This document shows, piece after piece, positions 52,262-61,074 of a stretch of 64,000 nucleotides of DNA. Source of the DNA: Maricaulis sp. (GTDB lineage Bacteria; Pseudomonadota; Alphaproteobacteria; Caulobacterales; Maricaulaceae); NCBI RefSeq assembly GCF_030149515.1, contig NZ_JASBRI010000028.1, positions 1 to 64,000 of the forward strand. The letters are read 5' to 3'. The number at the start of each line of letters is the position of its first letter. Position 1 is the stretch's first letter. A program made the translations under genes and the position numbers. A model generated the notes under the pieces. It was not told the DNA's origin and ran no database searches. It saw nothing but the letters and a program-made list of their open reading frames with translations.

Positions 52262-52935
52262 AACCCCTCGAACACCGCGAACTCGTTCACCGGAACGCGC
52301 TGCGCGCGCAGCGTGTTCACGGGTGCGTCGGGGTCGGCCTGGCCCAGCGCCATGCCGCACCAGATCCGCTGCTCCTCCGGCAGGCCGAGCGTGGCGGCCA
52401 CGGTCTTGTGGCGTGTCATCCAGGCTTCCTGGGCGCAGGTCGCCAGCCCCTTTTCCTCGGCGGCAAGCATGAACGCCATGATGAACATGCCCAGATGGCC
52501 CCATTGATTGGGATTCATGCGGGCGTCCAGGCTGAAGAAGAGCCCGACGGGCGCCCCGAAGAAATCGAAATTGCGCAGCACCTGGTTGAGGCGGCCGGCC
52601 TTGTCCTCGCGCGGGATGCCGAGGATCTCGTACATCTGCTCGCCCAGTTCGAAGCGGCGCGTGCGATAGGGGTCCCACAGCCTGGGCGGATAGGCGCCGA
52701 ATTCGCTCTCATCCTCGAAGGGCGCCGCCTCCAGCCGTTCGCGCACGGCGTCGATCACGCGCCGGCGCGCCTCGCCGGCAACGACATGCACATGCCAGGG
52801 CTGGAGATTGCCGCCGGACGCGGCCCGGCGTGCGGTATCCAGAAGATCGCGGACCGTGTCTTCACCGACAGGTGTGTCGAGAAAGGCGCGTGTTGAAATG
52901 CGGCGCTGCAGCGCCTCGCTCACCGTAACGGTCAT
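52258..52935 (-). CDS. Nitroreductase family protein
   Basis: The 225-residue FMN enzyme has RRISTRAFLDTPV and ARRAASGGNLQPWHVHVV (FMN contacts) and GLATCAQEAW, all typical of nitroreductases. It would reduce nitro compounds, quinones or enones with NAD(P)H. It is the last of four genes on the minus strand (VOC, DUF1428, DHFR-like, nitroreductase) divergent from an HxlR-SCP2 regulator. Confidence 0.92.
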   Translation of the reverse strand: MTVTVSEALQRRISTRAFLDTPVGEDTVRDLLDTARRAASGGNLQPWHVHVVAGEARRRVIDAVRERLEAAPFEDESEFGAYPPRLWDPYRTRRFELGEQMYEILGIPREDKAGRLNQVLRNFDFFGAPVGLFFSLDARMNPNQWGHLGMFIMAFMLAAEEKGLATCAQEAWMTRHKTVAATLGLPEEQRIWCGMALGQADPDAPVNTLRAQRVPVNEFAVFEGF

Positions 52936-52994
52936 GACTGTCCCCGATTCCCTTGCGGCCAGCATGGAAGCCGGAGACGGCCCGATCAACTCTG

Positions 52995-53564
52995 TTACGC
53001 CGGTGCCGGCCGGGACCGGTAATGCAGGGCCAGGGTGCCATTCTCGAAGGCGTGGTGGCGCTCCAAGGTCAGACCGCACGGCGAATCCATCGTCTCGAAA
53101 AGCCGGCGCCCCCTGCCGAGCAGGACGGGAAAGACGAGGAAACGGAATGCGTCGACCATGCCCGCCGCGGTCAGGCCGCGCACGACCTGACCGCTGCCGA
53201 TCACCATCAGATCGCCGGTCGCGGCGGTTTGCCGCGCTTTCAGCGCCGTGAGCGGATCGCGTCCCAGATGCTCGGAATTGTCCCAGGCGGACGTGTCCGG
53301 ATTGGACGACACGACCAGCTTGGTCCGCCCGTTCATGTCGTCGACGAGAGGCTCGCCGGCTGCCGCCGGAGTGGGCCAGTAGCCGGCCAGCGAGTCGAAC
53401 GTTCGCCGCCCCATGACGAAGGCCTCGACCGTCCTGTACTGGTCGGCGATGTCAGCCTCCATGGTCGGCAGGAACCCCGACTGGACGAAGTCCATCTCGT
53501 GGCCGGGCGGGCCTTCGAAAAAGCCATCCAGGGACAGGAAGGTGTAGACGATCAGGGACGCCAT
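52995..53564 (-). CDS. Dihydrofolate reductase-like (RibD C-terminal family) protein
   Basis: The 189-residue protein begins LIVYTFLSLDGFFEGPPGHEMDF and has the VMGRRTFDSLAGYW and IGSGQVVRGLTAAGMVD segments of the RibD C-terminal/DHFR-like family. It probably uses NADPH, but the substrate is unknown; such stand-alone proteins are not genuine folate enzymes as a rule. It starts five bases after the DUF1428 stop. Confidence 0.88.
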   Translation of the reverse strand: MASLIVYTFLSLDGFFEGPPGHEMDFVQSGFLPTMEADIADQYRTVEAFVMGRRTFDSLAGYWPTPAAAGEPLVDDMNGRTKLVVSSNPDTSAWDNSEHLGRDPLTALKARQTAATGDLMVIGSGQVVRGLTAAGMVDAFRFLVFPVLLGRGRRLFETMDSPCGLTLERHHAFENGTLALHYRSRPAPA

Positions 53565-53569
53565 GATGG

Positions 53570-53923
53570 TCAGACTTCGAACAGCGGATCGAAACCGCCA
53601 TAGATGACGCGCTGGCCGTCGAAGGGCATGGGTGTGTTGGACGGGTCGAACTGGGGATCGGACATCATCGCCTCGAAGGCCCTGTCGCTCTCGGCCTTGG
53701 ACGGCCAGACGATCCAGGAGAAGACGACGGTCTCGTCGTCCTTTTTCTTCACGGCCATGGGCAGGGAGGTGACCTTGCCGTCGGGCACGTCGTGGCCCCA
53801 GGCCTCGACCACGCTCAGCGCGCCGTGGGATTTGAAGAAGTCGGCGGCCTTGCGGGCGAAGGCGGCATAGACGTCGCGGTCCTTGGTCGGCACCGGGGCG
53901 ATGAAACCGTTGATATAGCTCAT
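53570..53923 (-). CDS. DUF1428 family protein
   Basis: The 117-residue protein is a dimeric alpha-beta-barrel-like DUF1428 member: YINGFIAPVPTKDRDVYAAFA, VEAWGHDVPDGKVTSLPMAV, and IVWPSKAESDRAFEAMM. No reaction is known. These proteins are often encoded with HxlR regulators and VOC proteins, as here. It lies between the VOC and DHFR-like genes in an operon. Confidence 0.9.
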   Translation of the reverse strand: MSYINGFIAPVPTKDRDVYAAFARKAADFFKSHGALSVVEAWGHDVPDGKVTSLPMAVKKKDDETVVFSWIVWPSKAESDRAFEAMMSDPQFDPSNTPMPFDGQRVIYGGFDPLFEV

Positions 53924-53968
53924 GTGGGAAATCCTTGTGTTGGAAGGGTGGGAGGCTGAAGGCCGGAG

Positions 53969-54400
53969 TCAGGCGTCGGCCGTGTCGGGCGTGCCCTGCA
54001 GCGCGGCTTCGACATCCATCCAGGCCAGTTCCCAGATATGGCCGTCCGGGTCGGCGCAGCTCCGGCCGTACATGAAGCCGAGATCCTGTTTCGGGCCGGG
54101 ATCGATCCGGCCGCCCGCCTTGCCTGCCCTGTCCACGGTGGCATCGACATCGGCCCGGCTCTCGCGCGACAGGCAGTTGAGTACCTGGGCGTGGGTGGTG
54201 GCGTCGACGATCGTCCGGTCGGTGAAGTCGGCGAACCGGGCATGGGTGAGCAGCATCACATTGATCGCCTCCGAGAAGCGCATCATGGCTGCGGTTCCGT
54301 CGCAGAACCGGGAGTCCTTGACGGCACCGATCGCTTCGTAGAAGGCGATGGACCGGTCGAGATTTCTGACGGGCAGGTTGACGAATATCATCTGGGTCAT
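53969..54400 (-). CDS. VOC (glyoxalase/bleomycin-resistance) family protein
   Basis: The 143-residue protein has two beta-alpha-beta-beta-beta modules: FVNLPVRNLDRSIAFYEAIG and GRSCADPDGHIWELAWMD, the latter with a conserved D-P-D-G-H-x-W-E end. The metal-ligand positions suggest an enzymatic VOC member, but the substrate is unknown. It is the promoter-proximal gene of the four-gene operon divergent from the HxlR-SCP2 regulator. Confidence 0.9.
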   Translation of the reverse strand: MTQMIFVNLPVRNLDRSIAFYEAIGAVKDSRFCDGTAAMMRFSEAINVMLLTHARFADFTDRTIVDATTHAQVLNCLSRESRADVDATVDRAGKAGGRIDPGPKQDLGFMYGRSCADPDGHIWELAWMDVEAALQGTPDTADA

Positions 54401-54450
54401 TGTGCGATCCTCTTCGGGGTCCGGCGTGTCTTGGCGATTCTGTCGAAGCG

Positions 54451-54467
54451 AGTTATAAAAAGCAACT
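54451..54467. promoter_or_regulatory. AT-rich inverted repeat, candidate operator
   Basis: AGTT (54451-54454) and AACT (54464-54467) flank an AT-rich core immediately before the HxlR-SCP2 start, in the 67-base divergent gap. A third AGTT lies at 54472-54475. The arms are only four bases long, so this is a weak candidate. Confidence 0.3.
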
Positions 54468-55178
54468 ATGAAGTTAAAAAAAATAACACAAAATAGGCGG
54501 GACGCCTTCGAGGGACCGCCGCGGCGTTATGACGACGCCTGTGCGGCTGCGCACGCGATGGAGATTCTCGGCGAGCGCTGGGCGCTTCTGGTGGTGCGCG
54601 AACTGCATACCGGTCCGAAACGCTTCACCGACATCAAGGCGGCCCTGCCAGGGATCAGTTCGAACATCCTCACCCAGCGCCTGGAGGGGCTGGAGCTGAC
54701 GGGGATTGTATGCAGGCGGGTCTTGCCGCCACCGGCGGCGTCGACGGTTTACGATCTGACCGAATGGGGCTTGCAGAGCGCACCGGTCCTGATGGAGCTG
54801 GGCCGGTGGGCGGCGCGTTCGCCCTGGCTGCACGGCACGCATTTTTCGCCCGCCTCCTTCATGCTCTCGCTTCGCACCATGTTCGATCCGCACAGCGCGA
54901 AGGGCGTGGCGGGGCAGATCGACTTCCAGCTTGGCGATACCCGGCTGACATCCCGCATCGGCAATGGGCAGATCGAGATCGTGCCGGGGGAGGGGGCAAG
55001 CCCCGATCTGGTGCTGTCAGGCCCGGCCGAGGCGGTGGGCAGCTTCATCTATGGCGGTGTGCCGCTGGCCCAGCTGGAGACGGAGGGCGTAGTCACGGTC
55101 GCCGGCGACCGCGGCCTGGCCGACGTCCTGCCGGGTTGTTTTCCGCTGCCGGAGACGGCGGAAAAGCCGGACGGCTAG
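54468..55178 (+). CDS. HxlR family regulator with C-terminal SCP2-like domain
   Basis: The 236-residue protein has an N-terminal HxlR winged helix (DDACAAAHAMEILGERWALLVVREL, SSNILTQRLEGLELTGIV). The C-terminal domain of about 100 residues (IDFQLGDTRLTSRIGNGQIEIV, LSGPAEAVGSFIYGG) resembles a sterol-carrier-protein-2 fold, which could bind a hydrophobic effector. The start codon lies in an AT-rich patch next to a possible operator. It is divergent from the four-gene redox operon, its probable target. Confidence 0.88.
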   Translation: MKLKKITQNRRDAFEGPPRRYDDACAAAHAMEILGERWALLVVRELHTGPKRFTDIKAALPGISSNILTQRLEGLELTGIVCRRVLPPPAASTVYDLTEWGLQSAPVLMELGRWAARSPWLHGTHFSPASFMLSLRTMFDPHSAKGVAGQIDFQLGDTRLTSRIGNGQIEIVPGEGASPDLVLSGPAEAVGSFIYGGVPLAQLETEGVVTVAGDRGLADVLPGCFPLPETAEKPDG

Positions 55179-55504
55179 ATCGAAAAACTTGTCCCGCAGC
55201 CACAGGCGGCGGTGGCGTTGGGATTGTGGATCTGGAAAGAGGCGCCGATCAGTTCGTCGACATAATCGATCTCCGAGCCTTCCAGGAAGGGCAGGGAGGC
55301 CTCGTCGATAACGACTTTGGCACCGTCGCGCTCGATCACCATATCGTCCGCATTGACGGTGGAATCGAGATCGAACTTGTAGGAAAAGCCGGAGCAACCG
55401 CCGCCTTCGACACCGACGCGGAGCAGCGTGCCCGCGGCCTGGGCGGCGAGGATGGTGTTGATCTGTTTGGCCGCTGAGGCCGAGAGTGTCACATTAACCG
55501 TCAT
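55175..55504 (-). CDS. erpA: A-type iron-sulfur carrier protein
   Basis: The 109-residue protein of the HesB/IscA/ErpA family has the three cluster cysteines in GGGCSGFSYKF and CGCGTSF. It delivers Fe-S clusters to target enzymes. Assignment to ErpA rather than IscA is tentative; no suf or isc genes are nearby. ATG 55504 gives the normal length. Its stop overlaps that of the converging HxlR-SCP2 gene. Confidence 0.9.
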   Translation of the reverse strand: MTVNVTLSASAAKQINTILAAQAAGTLLRVGVEGGGCSGFSYKFDLDSTVNADDMVIERDGAKVVIDEASLPFLEGSEIDYVDELIGASFQIHNPNATAACGCGTSFSI

Positions 55505-55588
55505 GGCAGACCCGTCCGGGGGCGTTTCCGTTTGCGCGCTCTTCCCGTATATGGACCGCCTGACGCGCCGATGAAAGGCCTTGACCAC

Positions 55589-56779
55589 ATGACGATTGCG
55601 GCCATCGACCGTTCCCGTGCTGCCTATGCCTGCCATCCATCCCGGTCGCGGGGGCGGCGTTTTGCCCAGCCCGACAGCGAAATGCGCAACGCTTTCCAGC
55701 GCGATCGCGACCGGATCATCCATTCCGCCGCCTTCCGCCGGCTGAAGGAAAAGACCCAGGTCTTTGTGGCGCATGAGGGCGATCAATACCGCACCCGCCT
55801 GACCCACTCGCTGGAAGTGGCCCAGATCGCGCGCACTCTGGCGCGCACGCTGGATGCGGACGAGGACCTCGCCGAAGCCCTTGCCCTGGCCCATGATCTG
55901 GGGCATCCGCCCTTCGGGCATGAGGGCGAGCGCGTGCTGGCCCAGCGCATGAAGGATTTCGGCGGTTTCGACCACAATGCCCAGACCCTGCGCGTGGTGA
56001 CCAAGCTGGAAGTGCGCTATCCGGAGTTCGAAGGACTGAACCTGACCTGGGAAACGCTCGAAGGCGTGGTCAAGCACAATGGTCCGCTGCTGGCGAACGG
56101 TGCGCGGGAAGAGGATCTCGCCTGGGCTTTCACGGCTTATGATGGCTGGCGCGATCTGGAGCTCGACACGCATGCCGGGCTGGAGGCCCAGATCGCCGCG
56201 ATTTCCGACGATATCGCCTATAACAACCACGATATCGACGACGGGTTGCGTTCGGGGCTTCTGGAACTGGAGCCGTTGCTGGAGCTGCCGCTGGTGGGCG
56301 AGATTTTCCGCCGCGTGGAAGAGCGCTGGCCCGGGCTCAACCGCAACATCCTGATCCACGAAGCGGTGCGCGATCTTATCGGGGTGATGGTGGGGGACGT
56401 TCTGGAAGAGACGCGCCGCCGGCTGGACGAGGCCCGGCCCGACAGCGCCGAAGCGGTTCGCGCGCTCGACAGTCCGGTCGTGGCCTTTTCCGAGGAAATG
56501 ACGCTGCATCTGGCCGCCCTGCGCCGCCACCTGTTCGCCCACATGTACCGGCACTACAAGGTCAACCGGATGATGAGCCAGGCCGGGCGGGTGATGCGCG
56601 ATCTGTTCGACCTCTATCTGAACGACCCCGGCGTGCTGCCCACCGGGGTGCAGGCCGGCATGCGCGGCGCCGGCACGGCGGAATCGGCGCGGCACATCTG
56701 TGACTATATCGCCGGCATGACCGACCGTTTCGCCGTCGAGGAGCATCGCCGTCTGTTTACCGTTCAGGGATATTTCTAG
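55589..56779 (+). CDS. dgt: Deoxyguanosinetriphosphate triphosphohydrolase-like protein
   Basis: The 396-residue HD-domain enzyme should cleave dNTPs to deoxynucleosides and triphosphate. It has FQRDRDRIIHSAAFRRLKEK, the HD residues RLTHSLEVAQIAR and AHDLGHPPFGHEGE, and KVNRMM near the C-terminus. ATG 55589 was chosen because AAAGG precedes it; 55571 is also in frame. It is divergent from the Fe-S carrier gene. Confidence 0.92.
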   Translation: MTIAAIDRSRAAYACHPSRSRGRRFAQPDSEMRNAFQRDRDRIIHSAAFRRLKEKTQVFVAHEGDQYRTRLTHSLEVAQIARTLARTLDADEDLAEALALAHDLGHPPFGHEGERVLAQRMKDFGGFDHNAQTLRVVTKLEVRYPEFEGLNLTWETLEGVVKHNGPLLANGAREEDLAWAFTAYDGWRDLELDTHAGLEAQIAAISDDIAYNNHDIDDGLRSGLLELEPLLELPLVGEIFRRVEERWPGLNRNILIHEAVRDLIGVMVGDVLEETRRRLDEARPDSAEAVRALDSPVVAFSEEMTLHLAALRRHLFAHMYRHYKVNRMMSQAGRVMRDLFDLYLNDPGVLPTGVQAGMRGAGTAESARHICDYIAGMTDRFAVEEHRRLFTVQGYF

Positions 56780-56892
56780 CGGCAGACGGCATTGGGTTGA
56801 CCTGCCGCATGAAACCGGCGGCCGGTCGGTGCTATCGTTATGGTGCGTCAGGCGATTCGCGTGGCGCTAAATGTGTGAGACGCCAGGACACG

Positions 56893-57732
56893 ATGACGGA
56901 TCAGGACGACGACGAGCGGATCGGAGCCTACGCGCCGCCCGCGGATGAATTCTCGACCTTCGATGCGCGCGAGGAAGACGCGCGCCGCGGCCCACTCTTG
57001 CTGACGGCGGCTCTGGCGGTGTTCATCCTGTTCCTCGGCGTGGTCTGGAGTGCCTACAATCAGGGCCTGCGCGAAAGCGGCCGCGATGGCGCGCCGCGCC
57101 TGGTGCCCAATGAGGAGCCCTATCGCGAACGCCCCGCCGATCCGGGCGGCGAAGAAACACCCGACACCGATCTGGATGTCTACAACCGCCTGACCGGCGA
57201 GGATGAGGGCGGGGACGAGACCGTCTCCCTGCGCCCGGCCCCGGAGGAACCGCTGGAGGAAAGCCGTCCCGCCCTGCGCGTGGAAACGGTCGATGCCGAC
57301 GATGCGGGAACGCCGCCGGAAGATACCGCGCGGGAGGCGTCGGATGTGACGCCGCGCCCGGCGCCGGCCCGCCCCGAACCGGAACCGGCGGCTACGGATC
57401 CGGACCCCGCCCCGGCCCGCGAGCCCGATCCGGCTCCGGCCGAGCCGGCCGCGCGCGATGCGGTGCCCGCGGTCGACCTGTCGGGTGACTGGGTGGTCCA
57501 GATTGCCTCCTTCCGCAGTGGAAGTGATGCCGAAGCGGCCTGGGTCGCCTTCCGGACCCGCTTCTCCGACATTGCCTCGGGTCTGGCACCGGATGTGGCA
57601 CAGGTGGAAATCGCCAATCGCGGCACGTATCACCGCCTGCGCATCGCGGCCTTCGCCACGCGCGATGACGCCGTGGCCTTTTGCTCGACCCTGCAGTCGC
57701 GCGGGCAGGATTGCCTGGTGGCCCGGCGATGA
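56893..57732 (+). CDS. SPOR domain membrane protein
   Basis: The 279-residue bitopic protein has an acidic cytoplasmic N-terminus, one membrane helix (about 34-54), and a long disordered Pro/Glu/Ala-rich periplasmic linker. A C-terminal SPOR domain begins WVVQIASFRSGSDAEAAW and ends LQSRGQDCLVARR. SPOR domains bind denuded peptidoglycan at the division site. It overlaps nagZ by ATGA, a gene order conserved in Caulobacter-like bacteria. Confidence 0.9.
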   Translation: MTDQDDDERIGAYAPPADEFSTFDAREEDARRGPLLLTAALAVFILFLGVVWSAYNQGLRESGRDGAPRLVPNEEPYRERPADPGGEETPDTDLDVYNRLTGEDEGGDETVSLRPAPEEPLEESRPALRVETVDADDAGTPPEDTAREASDVTPRPAPARPEPEPAATDPDPAPAREPDPAPAEPAARDAVPAVDLSGDWVVQIASFRSGSDAEAAWVAFRTRFSDIASGLAPDVAQVEIANRGTYHRLRIAAFATRDDAVAFCSTLQSRGQDCLVARR

Positions 57733-58748
57733 GCGGTGTGACGGCGGCGATCTACGGGCTGGAAGGCACGACGCTGAGCCCTGAGGAGAAAGCCTTTTTC
57801 CGCGATGCGGACCCCTGGGGCTTCATCCTGTTTGCGCGCAATGTTGACGGCGTGCGCCAGTTGGCGCGGCTGACCATGGAGCTGCGCGACTGTGTTGGCC
57901 GGGATGCGCCGGTGCTGATCGATCAGGAAGGCGGACGCGTGGCGCGGCTGAGGCCGCCCACCTGGCGCAAGGCGCCGCCGGCCCAGCTGTTTGGCGATCT
58001 CTTCCTCAGGGATGAGGAGGCCGCAATCGAGGCGACCTGGCTTAATCATCGCCTGTTGGCGCACGAACTGCGCACGGTGGGAATCGATGTCGATTGCGCC
58101 CCTGTGGCCGATCTGCGTATTGCCGGAGCCGATGCCATCATCGGCGATCGCGCTCTCGGCGAAACGCCGGAGCCCATTATCCATCTCGGCCGCGCCGCCA
58201 TGGACGGGCTGATGGCGGGCGGTGTGGCGCCGATCGTCAAGCATATACCCGGCCACGGCCGGGCCATGGCCGACAGTCATCTGGAATTGCCGGTCGTACC
58301 GGAAGAGCACGGCCTGCTGTCGGAGACCGATTTTGCCCCGTTCAAGGGTCTGAGCGACGCCCCGATGGCGATGACAGCACACATCGTCTACGCCGATATC
58401 GACGGTGACCATCCCGCGACCCAGTCGGCCGAGGTGATCGGCAGGATCATTCGCGGCGAGATCGGGTTTGACGGCCTGTTGATGACCGATGATCTGTCGA
58501 TGAAAGCGCTGACCGGCTCGTTCCGGGAACGCGGCGAGCGGTCGCTGTCGGCAGGATGTGATATGCTGCTGCACTGCAATGGCGACAGGGCCGAGATGGC
58601 GGCGGTTGCGGAAGGGGCCGCACGGCTGGACGGCCGGCGCCTGGACCGGGCCCTGGCGGCCGAGTCCGCGCGCGCGCGTATCGAAGATTTCGACCCGGCC
58701 GAGGCCGAATCGCGGCTCAATGATCTCTTGGTGCCGGTTGCCGGCTAG
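57729..58748 (+). CDS. nagZ: Beta-N-acetylhexosaminidase NagZ
   Basis: This cytoplasmic family 3 glycosidase releases GlcNAc from peptidoglycan turnover products during recycling. The 339-residue protein has LIDQEGGRVARLRPP, the KHIPGHGRAMADSH loop with the general acid/base His and Asp, and the nucleophile in MTDDLSMKAL. It is translationally coupled to the SPOR protein, and scpA starts 24 bases downstream. Confidence 0.95.
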   Translation: MSGVTAAIYGLEGTTLSPEEKAFFRDADPWGFILFARNVDGVRQLARLTMELRDCVGRDAPVLIDQEGGRVARLRPPTWRKAPPAQLFGDLFLRDEEAAIEATWLNHRLLAHELRTVGIDVDCAPVADLRIAGADAIIGDRALGETPEPIIHLGRAAMDGLMAGGVAPIVKHIPGHGRAMADSHLELPVVPEEHGLLSETDFAPFKGLSDAPMAMTAHIVYADIDGDHPATQSAEVIGRIIRGEIGFDGLLMTDDLSMKALTGSFRERGERSLSAGCDMLLHCNGDRAEMAAVAEGAARLDGRRLDRALAAESARARIEDFDPAEAESRLNDLLVPVAG

Positions 58749-58772
58749 CCGGCGGTCAGATCGGAGCACGGA

Positions 58773-59582
58773 TTGAGCGAAGATTTCGAGGAAGACGTCC
58801 GGTTCGAGGCCGCCGAAGAGGCGGAGGCCGATGCCCTGATCGTCGATCTCGACGGTTTCGAGGGCCCGCTCCACCTGCTGCTGGCGCTCGCGCGCAAGCG
58901 CAAGATCGATCTTGCCCGCATCTCCATTCTCGAGCTTGCCGAACAGTATCTGCAATTCATGGAGGCGGCGCGCCGGCGCCGGCTCGATCTGGCCGCCGAC
59001 TATCTGGTGATGGCGGCCTGGCTGGCCTTCCTGAAGTCCAAACTTCTCCTGCCCAAACCGCCCAGGGACGACGAGGAACAGCCGGCTGAGATCATGGCGG
59101 CCGCACTGGCCTTCCGCCTGCGCCGGCTTGAAGCCATGCGGGCGGCCGGCGAGGCCCTGTTCGCCCGGCCGCTGCTCTATTCGGATGTGCACATGCGGGG
59201 CGAACCGGAGGGTGTGCGCTCGACACGGTCCGTCACCTACGAGGCCGATCTCCACGACCTTCTTTCCGCCTATGCCACACGCCGTGTTCGCCAGGTGCGG
59301 TCGAGCTACCGTCCGCCTGCGCCGCGAGTCTATGGCCTGGAAACTGCACGGGAACGTCTCGAGACGCTGATGCCCGAGGTGAGGGAGTGGTGCGAACTGG
59401 ACAGCCTCTTGCCCGATAACGGGGAATTGGGGGCCGATCCGCCGCCCCTGCGTTCGGTGCGTGCAAGCTCGATGCTGGCCGCGCTTGAAATCACCAGGGA
59501 AGGCCACGCACGATTGCGCCAGCGCGAGGCCTATGCGCCGCTCTATGTTCGCGCAGCCGGGGAAGACGCGAAGCATGACTGA
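58773..59582 (+). CDS. scpA: Segregation and condensation protein A
   Basis: ScpA is the kleisin of the SMC-ScpAB condensin that compacts the chromosome. The 269-residue protein has the kleisin N-terminus FEGPLHLLLALARKRKIDLARISILELAEQY and a C-terminal winged helix. The start is a TTG with GGAGCACGGA upstream. It overlaps scpB by eight bases. Confidence 0.95.
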   Translation: MSEDFEEDVRFEAAEEAEADALIVDLDGFEGPLHLLLALARKRKIDLARISILELAEQYLQFMEAARRRRLDLAADYLVMAAWLAFLKSKLLLPKPPRDDEEQPAEIMAAALAFRLRRLEAMRAAGEALFARPLLYSDVHMRGEPEGVRSTRSVTYEADLHDLLSAYATRRVRQVRSSYRPPAPRVYGLETARERLETLMPEVREWCELDSLLPDNGELGADPPPLRSVRASSMLAALEITREGHARLRQREAYAPLYVRAAGEDAKHD

Positions 59583-60384
59583 CGATACCGACAGCAAGAC
59601 GGACGATGCGATTTCCGATGCGATCGCGGCGCTGCGCGAACGTGCCAGCCACCAGGGCCCCTCGGCCCTGGCCGACGAGGAGGCGTCTCAGGCGCTTGGC
59701 GTCCATCTGGCCGTCAACACGGAGCGCCGCAATCTGCGTATTCTTGAAGCGCTCCTGTTTGCCGCCAGCGAGCCGCTGGACGAAGAGACGCTGATCGGCC
59801 GGCTGCCGCTGGAGGCGAATATCCAGCATCTCCTGGCCACACTGGCCGCCGAGTATGAAGAGCGCGGTGTGCGGCTGGTCGAGGTCGGTGGGCGCTGGCG
59901 GTTCGAAACCGCACCGGATCTGGCCGACGTGCTGACCGAAGTGCGCCAGGAACCGCGCAAGCTGTCCCAGGCGGCCCTGGAAACCCTGTCGATCATCGCC
60001 TACCACCAGCCCGTCACGCGTGCCGAGATCGAGGAAATCCGCGGCGTTGCGGTGTCCAGGGGCACGCTTGATTTACTGTTTGAATTGCGCTGGATCCGCC
60101 CGCGCGGCCGGCGCCGCACGCCGGGCCGGCCCGTGACCTACGGCACCACATCGCAATTCCTTGAATACTTTTCGCTGTCCACCATCGGGGACTTGCCGGG
60201 CATGGCCGACCTCAAGGCCGCCGGACTGCTGGATGCGCGCCTGCCGCCGGATTTCACTGTGCCGGATCCGGGCCGGTCGGAGGGACTGGATGGCGGTGAG
60301 GATCCGCTGGATGACGAAGAGGCCCACGCCTTTCATGTCGATTTCATGGACGGCGAGGACGACGGGCCTGACGGTGCGGCCTGA
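59575..60384 (+). CDS. scpB: Segregation and condensation protein B
   Basis: ScpB forms the winged-helix dimer that binds ScpA in the SMC complex. The 269-residue protein has an acidic N-terminal extension of about 50 residues and then RILEALLFAASEPLDEETL, ALETLSIIAYHQPVTRAEIEEIRGV and GRPVTYGTTSQFLEYF, all typical. The C-terminal acidic tail is unusually long. Start at 59575 within the end of scpA. Confidence 0.95.
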   Translation: MTDDTDSKTDDAISDAIAALRERASHQGPSALADEEASQALGVHLAVNTERRNLRILEALLFAASEPLDEETLIGRLPLEANIQHLLATLAAEYEERGVRLVEVGGRWRFETAPDLADVLTEVRQEPRKLSQAALETLSIIAYHQPVTRAEIEEIRGVAVSRGTLDLLFELRWIRPRGRRRTPGRPVTYGTTSQFLEYFSLSTIGDLPGMADLKAAGLLDARLPPDFTVPDPGRSEGLDGGEDPLDDEEAHAFHVDFMDGEDDGPDGAA

Positions 60385-60487
60385 CCCGCGCGGTGAGATC
60401 AATTGCCGACGGCCCTGATTGACGGGTTGGACGCCGCGCGGCAAACGCAGTAGATCAAGAGATGTTCTAGATAGACGGAGAAGCCAA

Positions 60488-60706
60488 ATGGCTCCGGGTA
60501 TGTGGCAAATCCTGCTGGTAGTACTGCTCGCCGTGCTGTTGTTCGGCGGCCGCGGCAAGATTGCCTCCGTCATGGGCGATTTCGCCAAGGGCATCACGAG
60601 TTTCCGCAAGGGCCTCAAGGACGAGGACGGGAGCGAGGGCGCGTCTTCCGACGATGCGGCCGCGCTCGGTTCCGAGACCCGCGACGACGAAAAGACCGGG
60701 AGCTAG
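60488..60706 (+). CDS. tatA: Sec-independent translocase TatA
   Basis: TatA forms the pore-like oligomer of the twin-arginine translocase. The 72-residue protein has an N-terminal membrane helix ([17 protein letters not shown]) with the glycine hinge, an amphipathic helix ([16 protein letters not shown]) and an acidic tail. It is followed by tatB after three bases and tatC. Confidence 0.95.
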   Translation: MAPGMWQILLVVLLAVLLFGGRGKIASVMGDFAKGITSFRKGLKDEDGSEGASSDDAAALGSETRDDEKTGS

Positions 60707-60709
60707 GCG

Positions 60710-61069
60710 ATGAGCCCCGGCATCGGCATGCCGGAACTGCTGGTGGTACTGGTCCTGGCGCTTGTGGTCGTCGGACCGCGTCAGCTGCCCGTCATGATGC
60801 GCAAGGTCGGCCAGATCATGAATCAGGCCCGCGCCATGGCGAAGGAATTCCAGCATTCTTTCGACGAGATCGGCCGCGAGACGGAACTGTCTGAATTGCG
60901 CAAGGAAATCGAGGCCCTGAAGAAGGGCAATCCGGTCGAGGAAATCCGCGGCGAGCTCGACAAGGCGGCCTTCGAGGCCGGCCATGGCGGCGGGACGGTG
61001 CAGGAATCCAAACCGGTGGGGTCTGAAACCGGCAAGGCGGCCAGCCTGCCGCACCGGGGTGGCGAGTAG
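60710..61069 (+). CDS. tatB: Sec-independent translocase TatB
   Basis: TatB joins TatC in the receptor for twin-arginine signal peptides. The 119-residue protein has the N-terminal helix GMPELLVVLVLALVVVGPRQLP and a long amphipathic helix with MRKVGQIMNQARAMAKEFQ. It lies between tatA and tatC with short spacers. Confidence 0.95.
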   Translation: MSPGIGMPELLVVLVLALVVVGPRQLPVMMRKVGQIMNQARAMAKEFQHSFDEIGRETELSELRKEIEALKKGNPVEEIRGELDKAAFEAGHGGGTVQESKPVGSETGKAASLPHRGGE

Positions 61070-61074
61070 GCGGT

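Noticed and set aside
55505-56746. Minus-strand frame open for over 500 codons upstream of the Fe-S carrier gene
   Set aside because: It is antisense to dgt, whose HD motifs are unambiguous. Only the last 109 codons are a real gene.
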